Positions 58,701 through 64,000 of a DNA stretch of 64,000 bases are shown one piece after another (within the stretch, counting starts at the first letter, position 1; every line of letters begins with the position of its first letter). Where the stretch lies: assembly GCA_022661535.1 (NCBI GenBank), contig JAKULF010000005.1:4588001-4652000 (forward strand), given 5' to 3'. The position numbers and the translations under genes are program-made. The stretch is from Eutypa lata. Its lineage: Eukaryota; Ascomycota; Sordariomycetes; Xylariales; Diatrypaceae. The notes beneath the pieces are model-generated. The model saw only the letters and a list, made by a program, of their open reading frames with translations. It had not been told where the DNA came from and did not search any database.

Positions 58701-59885
58701 AAGAATGCTTATGAGCAGAGTGCTACTTATGCATCCGAAGCCATCTCCGCCATCCGCACTGTTGCATCGTTGACTCGAGAAGAGGATGTTATGGTTCAAT
58801 ACAGAGAATCCCTTGCTGCTCAGCTAAGGTCCAGCTTGATCTCCATTGCTAAGTCTTCATTGCTTTACGCCGCTTCGCAGTCGTTCTTGTTCTTGGCTTT
58901 CGCTCTAGGTTTCTGGTATGGAGGAACGTTGCTCGCAAAATACGAGTATGACATGTTTCAGTTCTTCGTCTGCTTCATGGCCGTTATCTTTGGTGCGCAG
59001 TCGGCTGGAACTGTATTCTCGTTTGCTCCCGATATGGGCAAGGCGCATCAAGCCGCTGCCGAGCTGAAGACATTGTTCGACAGAAAGCCAGTGGTGGATA
59101 CCTGGTCCAACGATGGCACCCCTCTAGAAGGAGTTGAAGGGACAATTGAGTTCCGAGACGTTCACTTCCGCTATCCCACGCGGCCAGAACAGCCGGTCTT
59201 GCGAGGATTGAACTTAACCGTGCGTCCCGGTCAATACGTTGCGTTGGTGGGGGCGTCCGGATGCGGTAAGAGTACCACTATCGCGCTGCTTGAGCGTTTC
59301 TACGATCCCCTGGTCGGTGGCGTCTACATCGACGGCAAGGAAATCAGCTCCCTCAACGTCAACGACTACCGATCCTACCTCGCGCTCGTTTCGCAGGAGC
59401 CGACCCTGTACCAGGGCACGATCAAGGAGAACATCCTCCTGGGTAGCTCTAGCGAGACCGTGACTGACGAGGCTATCGATTTCGCCTGTAAGGAGTCCAA
59501 TATCTACGACTTCATCATGTCGCTTCCCGACGGCTTCAACACCGTGGTGGGCACTAAAGGAGCCCTACTCTCCGGAGGCCAGAAGCAGCGCATCGCCATC
59601 GCGCGTGCGCTCATCCGCGATCCTAAGATCCTGCTCCTAGACGAGGCCACCAGCGCCCTCGACTCGGAGTCCGAGCACGTGGTCCAGGCCGCCCTCGACA
59701 AGGCTGCCAAGGGCCGCACCACCATCGCCGTCGCCCATCGCTTAAGTACCATCCAGCACGCCGACGCCATCTACGTCTTCGACCAGGGTCGCATCGTAGA
59801 GGAGGGCACGCACTCCGAGCTCATGCGCCGGAACGGCCGCTACGCCGAGTTGGTGAACTTGCAGAGCTTGGAGAAGCGCCGCTAG
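55760..59885 (+). CDS. ABC transporter, ABCB/MDR-type full transporter
   Basis: Three exons (55760-57524, 57582-58174, 58245-59885), introns of 57 and 70 bp, 1332 residues. A TMD-NBD-TMD-NBD exporter of the P-glycoprotein type (fungal relatives Pmd1, AtrD), expected in the plasma membrane pumping out hydrophobic compounds; its substrate cannot be read from sequence. NBD1 has Walker A GASGSGKS (~456-463), [14 protein letters not shown] (~569) and [12 protein letters not shown] just after intron 1. NBD2 has GASGCGKS (~1122-1129), [20 protein letters not shown] (~1228) and [19 protein letters not shown]-loops read TIAHRLSTI and AVAHRLSTI. Two sets of about six membrane segments precede the NBDs. 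Intron 1 falls between signature and Walker B of NBD1, and intron 2 in the second TMD. Length is typical. The last ~600 bp are far GC-richer than exon 1. No biosynthetic neighbours suggest a metabolite. Confidence 0.95.
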
Positions 59886-62800
59886 CTAGACGTTTCTGGG
59901 CCTAACTTAAGAGAAGAGCGGTAGTAGACAGACTGCGCGTAATGTTTGTTTTTTGTAGGATCAGGTCACGTATGATGCGAGCGGTATTTATTGTGTTTGG
60001 ACAACGAGAAGAGAGGAAGAAGAGATTCCCCCCAAAAGACGAGCAAGCGAGAAAGCAGGCGGGCAGGTATCCAGGTATGCAGGCAAGGACATTAGACGGG
60101 CGTTCAATGGTTTAGTTGGTTATTTTCCTCACCCCTTAACTTTGTTATAAGATACCTCTTCCCGCTTTCGTTTTACGAATATAACCTACCTACCTACTTA
60201 ATCCTGTTGTAATTATGTAGGTCGAGACGCAACTTACTCACTACGCCTCACTGAAGCCCTCAAAAATATTTCAGAAATTAATGAGAGCACAATAAAATAT
60301 ACTTAGTTTTTTATTTTATTTTTAAAAGTTGGAAATTTTGTGTGATATGCACACAGTCTCCTGTGTGTTTAGTTACTTCCCTTGGCTTTGTTCGAACCTG
60401 ACTTTGGTGATGATGACATGACTAATGTCCCCATACTCCCTATATCTGGTCTCCGTGACTCGGTGCTCGTGGAGATGAAGGCAGAGTTGGCTTATACGTT
60501 TAAGAGGTGTTTCGTTTAGCCAATCTATACCTAGGGTAGGTGATGAGGAGAGATAAGGAAGGAAACTTCCGCTATCAAATCTACATTGCGTCCAGGTGTT
60601 CGGAGATGTCCTTAGGTATGATGTGAGGTGGATGGGTTAAGTCGAGTAAGGCATAGTTCAGAAATGTACTTACTTGTACTCCGCTGTGGTTTTTCTACCT
60701 ACATATGTAGCAATGGAGCCTCCGTTCATTAGTTAGTTGCTTTAGACTAATCCGTTGTACGAGCATTTTAACGTCAACGGAGAACCCCGCCCAGGCGTGC
60801 TGCTTCAGGTCGTACCTAGATAGTGCTGAAAGCGGCGACGATGTCACCTTGAATTTCAAGGGCGGGGGTGGAAGGCTACTTGGAAACATGATAGTAGCAG
60901 TAAGAGAAACATCTAAAACTTGGTGGTTGGTTAATATTTGGGCAACGGCTTGCTATGTCGACCCGGCCAGGCGAGACGAGACAATCACCATTCTCCGTGG
61001 CAGCATAGAATGACTTGCTTTGCGGTACAATATCCACCAGCATAGGCTGCTCCCAGTTATATATCATCATACTTAAGTACTATCGGCGTCCACTCGAAAA
61101 CTAGATAGTAGAGGAAGGTTGTCGCAATTCTTCAAAGGACAGCTAAGGGGGCAACAGATGAACTCCAAGACAAACCCATACCTTTCAATTGACACAATAA
61201 CCATCGACAAAATATAACAGTATCTATGGACGAAACGAGGGCTAACTAGTCTTTCTTGTAGATATCAGCTCAGGCTAACTCAAACATATCGCTCTCTGCT
61301 TCCATGAGAGGAGCGAGCTTGCGGTTGTGCGGCCTCGCGCCTATGTGGACTAGTCATCATGCTGGACAAGCCCAATCCCATTGAAGTGTTTATTTTCCTC
61401 GGTGAAACGTACTTTAATGAACACCAAGGAGTATTTATAAGCGTAGCTAGATGTTCTATATAACATTACCAAATAATACTAGCAGCGCCGAAGCAGCCGA
61501 CGCCGTTTAACATCCTTCCGCGCCTAGTCTGCCTTCCACCGATGAATGTCAATATCCTGCCGGCCGTCAGTCCAGGTAAGGCAGTTTGAACCAAACGCTA
61601 GGGATTATCAGAGAACATTGCTCAGCCCGACGGTACAGTGAGCACGAACATAGGTCGAATAGAGATCTACCTTTAAACTCGAGATAGTATGCATAAGGAA
61701 TGTATGGCTAATATTTGGTGTTGTTTCCCTCCTTTTTCTCCGTTGTCCCCTTTTTTTCCTCACTTGCCATGACAGTGGCTATTGCTAGGCAATGCTTCAA
61801 GAGTAGTATCTATCTATGAGGAAGGCTACACCATGAAATGCTCTCGAGAATAGCTTGGAAAATACTTTATCGTGTGACGACATAGGGGGCCTTCTAACGT
61901 GCTAATATAGGTCTTATAATCACATAACCCATAACCGTTATAAGGGACATATTTATACAAAGTTAATTGAAAAAGAAGGTAACGGGACTAAATATCACGT
62001 AAGACGTTTGGTTAGACTATTATGTCCGATACTTCCTGGTCTATTAAGGCTAATAGATAGTAAATGTTATTTTTCTCTCTCTCTAAACTACGATTTCTTG
62101 ATTTCTTTTTTTTTTTCTCAATCTACCTGGAACATTTATTCCGTCTTGCCTAAATGCGGTCAAGATAACTCCTCCGACACATGAGAAGCTGGTTTATCTA
62201 GATTATAACCTAGCGTGTTGGCCGTGGCGTGCTGTGAGAGGGGCATGGCTCGTTTATATACCTCACATCTCTTGATGTAATTGTACCACACCTTTGAGCG
62301 CATGGGATCGTTTGGACCCTCTCACAAAGACACTCCCACTTGGTCTTCTGTTCTTTACACATTTTGCTGCTGTTAACTCTTTGCTCCTGGGTTCTATAAA
62401 TTTAGGATGGGCTGTACTTTACCTGTATCTGCGCTGGTTGATTGGCAATTGTTTCGTACCAGATCGTCCTGTGGTTTGTGATATTTGTTGATGAGGGATA
62501 AGTCCAACTCAAGGGCAGGGCATGGAGAAAGATTTATACTTGTCAGGAACAGTATCATGATATCAGTTGTTTCAATACAGATAGCTGTTATCACACGAGA
62601 CCTGGAAACCGAAAACATACCGTTGTTTATTTTAGTTTCACGATAAATAGGAGCTGTGTATGATCACACCACGTCCATGTTTGTGTCAAAACATGAAGAT
62701 TGTTGAGACTCGTACTAACATGGCCCAATATTAATTATTGCGTTCTGGTTTATCACGCGTGATACATCCGATGAAACTCGTTTAATACTTTGTTTTTGTT

Positions 62801-64000
62801 TGAGGGAGGGATTCAAAGTCTCGACTCCCCTCGCTGTCACAAAACGCATATCAAGTCTCAAGTCCTGAATTCGTTATCAGAGGTAATATGATTCTCTCTG
62901 CTAGTATTTTCTTGTGGCTACTATTTTTGAATTTACTAATCTAGAGTAACATCCTTAAAGTTGTTATTGTTCATGATGTCGCACTTCCCCTTATAATGGA
63001 TTCCTCGACGTCCAAACCCTAACGACATAGAACAAGGCGCTGACAATGGACAATGGGTGTGGTGCTATTGTTAGTAAGATCAGCTATGTTCACCTCTTCA
63101 CTATTCCTCAGTATACAAAGAAGAAAAATGAACATTGACCAAATACTACAAAGCGGGCGAGTTATAACGTGTCCACAATGCGTAACTGGTCACAAGTATT
63201 GTATGCCTCGATCAAAGAAGAGGTCAAAGACGACGACCCGACAACCCAGGAGTGTGGCGTTTGGGATATCAACACTGTTGGGGTTATGTACCAGCACCTA
63301 AAAGAGATCTACTTATCCTCGATCTATCAACTTGGCCATGCTGCAGGTTTCGTAGTCTATCCACCGAGTTAGACATTTTTCCTGAAGCAATCAATAAACA
63401 GATACGCACTTTCAAAGCCACTGTGGGAGTGTATATATCTGGTCCTCTTATGAACTGCACTGGAAATTTACTTCAGTGAAAGAAATCTTCCTGACTCGGT
63501 GTAAATTCAAGTATGCCTTTGACAAACGATCTTCTTGTAGGCGGCTTGTCTATATTCCCGGAACGCGGCCTACTTTTTAGTTCTCAAGCGGGTCACTTGA
63601 TAATTAGGTTAGGAATGTGTGCAAGGCCGATACCTAGCTGCCAGCTTCCCTTTGGTGTACCTACAATATTTCAAGAACAATTTCTGATGCGTCATTAGGC
63701 GAGTAAGAGTCGTACGGTCGAAATTCCAGTCCCTCACTTAGGTATGTGTTAGCAAGCCTAGTGAGTTATACGCCTTTTTGATTGTACGGAAAATTCCTAG
63801 CGTGAGAATCCAAGGTAGACCCTGTAAACGATCCATAGCAAAGAGTGACTGCCTAGTTAAGAACTTGAACCATGCTATGGCGTGGTCACTCAACATTGTC
63901 ATAAAAAACCGGCCATCTATTACCTACATTCCAGTATTAATGTTTCCATGTAACCCCGACATACCGAACTTGAAAACCTTAATATAATCTGGACATCCTC
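59886..64000. other. Terminal spacer, largely unassigned
   Basis: AT-rich DNA with scattered small ORFs. A possible gene remnant lies at 61524-61770 (-). A cluster of overlapping frames at 63053-63480 (+) includes EEVKDDDPTTQECGVWDINT and TELDIFPEAINKQIRTF in different frames; I cannot tell if it is an eroded gene. 62294-62491 (+) encodes a hydrophobic 65-residue ORF, weak. Nothing else is recognised up to the window edge. Confidence 0.45.
61524..61770 (-). pseudogene. Possible 3' remnant of an unidentified gene
   Basis: On the minus strand a frame opens at an ATG (61768-61770) and meets an in-frame TAG at 61708-61710. It then continues with PYIPYAYYLEFK to 61671. A plausible 73-bp intron (61598-61670, ending CCCTAG) then joins AFGSNCLTWTDGRQDIDIHR and a stop at 61524-61526. 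The C-terminal stretch is strikingly protein-like in an AT-rich spacer, and the joined frame is preserved across the intron. The TAG could be a CAG changed by C-to-T mutation of the kind RIP makes, or an intron acceptor. The family is not recognised. Upstream sequence is AT-rich and uninformative. Confidence 0.22.

Noticed and set aside
30558..64000. Possible secondary-metabolite cluster around the ABC transporter
   Set aside because: No synthase, oxidase or cluster regulator is present; neighbours are SARAF-like, BRE1 and spacer.
1..64000. CRISPR arrays, operons, ribosome binding sites, prokaryotic elements
   Set aside because: Spliceosomal introns and eukaryotic gene families throughout; no spaced direct-repeat arrays.

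Overview
This window is nuclear DNA from a filamentous ascomycete (Pezizomycotina, probably Sordariomycetes; no genus is assigned). The reasons are short GT-AG introns (mostly 53-119 bp) with CTAAC/CTGAC branch points, compact genes separated by long AT-richer spacers, and filamentous-fungal proteins such as SET2 with AWS-SET-WW-SRI order, a 7-exon RAD23, BRE1 and a full-size ABCB transporter. All exon coordinates come from manual splice-site reading; no transcript data were available.

Layout. 14-1854 (-): conserved-looking protein of unknown function. 3599-5223 (+): AOS1, the SUMO E1 subunit. 7313-10288 (-): unrecognised basic, AT-hook-like protein. 12137-12997 (+): BMT5-like 25S rRNA methyltransferase. 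12998-18555: gene-poor spacer. 18556-19664 (-): Myb-like/AT-hook protein. 24094-27103 (+): SET2. 28952-30557 (-): GABA transaminase. 30558-37733: 7 kb spacer with coding-like fragments but no resolvable gene. 37734-39122 (+): four-helix membrane protein with a disordered tail. 40458-42102 (+): RAD23. 43388-45301 (-): BDP1 (TFIIIB B''). 46578-49378 (+): BRE1. 50104-51246 (-): SARAF-like ER membrane protein. 52416-53196: non-autonomous DNA transposon. 55760-59885 (+): ABC multidrug-type transporter. 59886-64000: spacer with one possible gene remnant.

The genes are mostly core housekeeping functions and do not form a metabolic cluster. Several share a theme: ubiquitin/SUMO (AOS1, RAD23, BRE1) and chromatin or transcription (SET2, BRE1, BDP1, two AT-hook-like proteins). 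BRE1 (H2B ubiquitylation) and SET2 (H3K36 methylation) act in the same co-transcriptional chromatin pathway, but nothing here shows that their proximity matters.

The clearest unannotated structure is a 781-bp element with perfect 19-bp terminal inverted repeats and a perfect 9-bp target-site duplication. This is the signature of a Mutator-like (MULE) MITE. Its interior is almost entirely an 8-bp tandem array plus oppositely oriented related repeats, giving a foldback character. I found no clear case for a wholly new multi-gene system.
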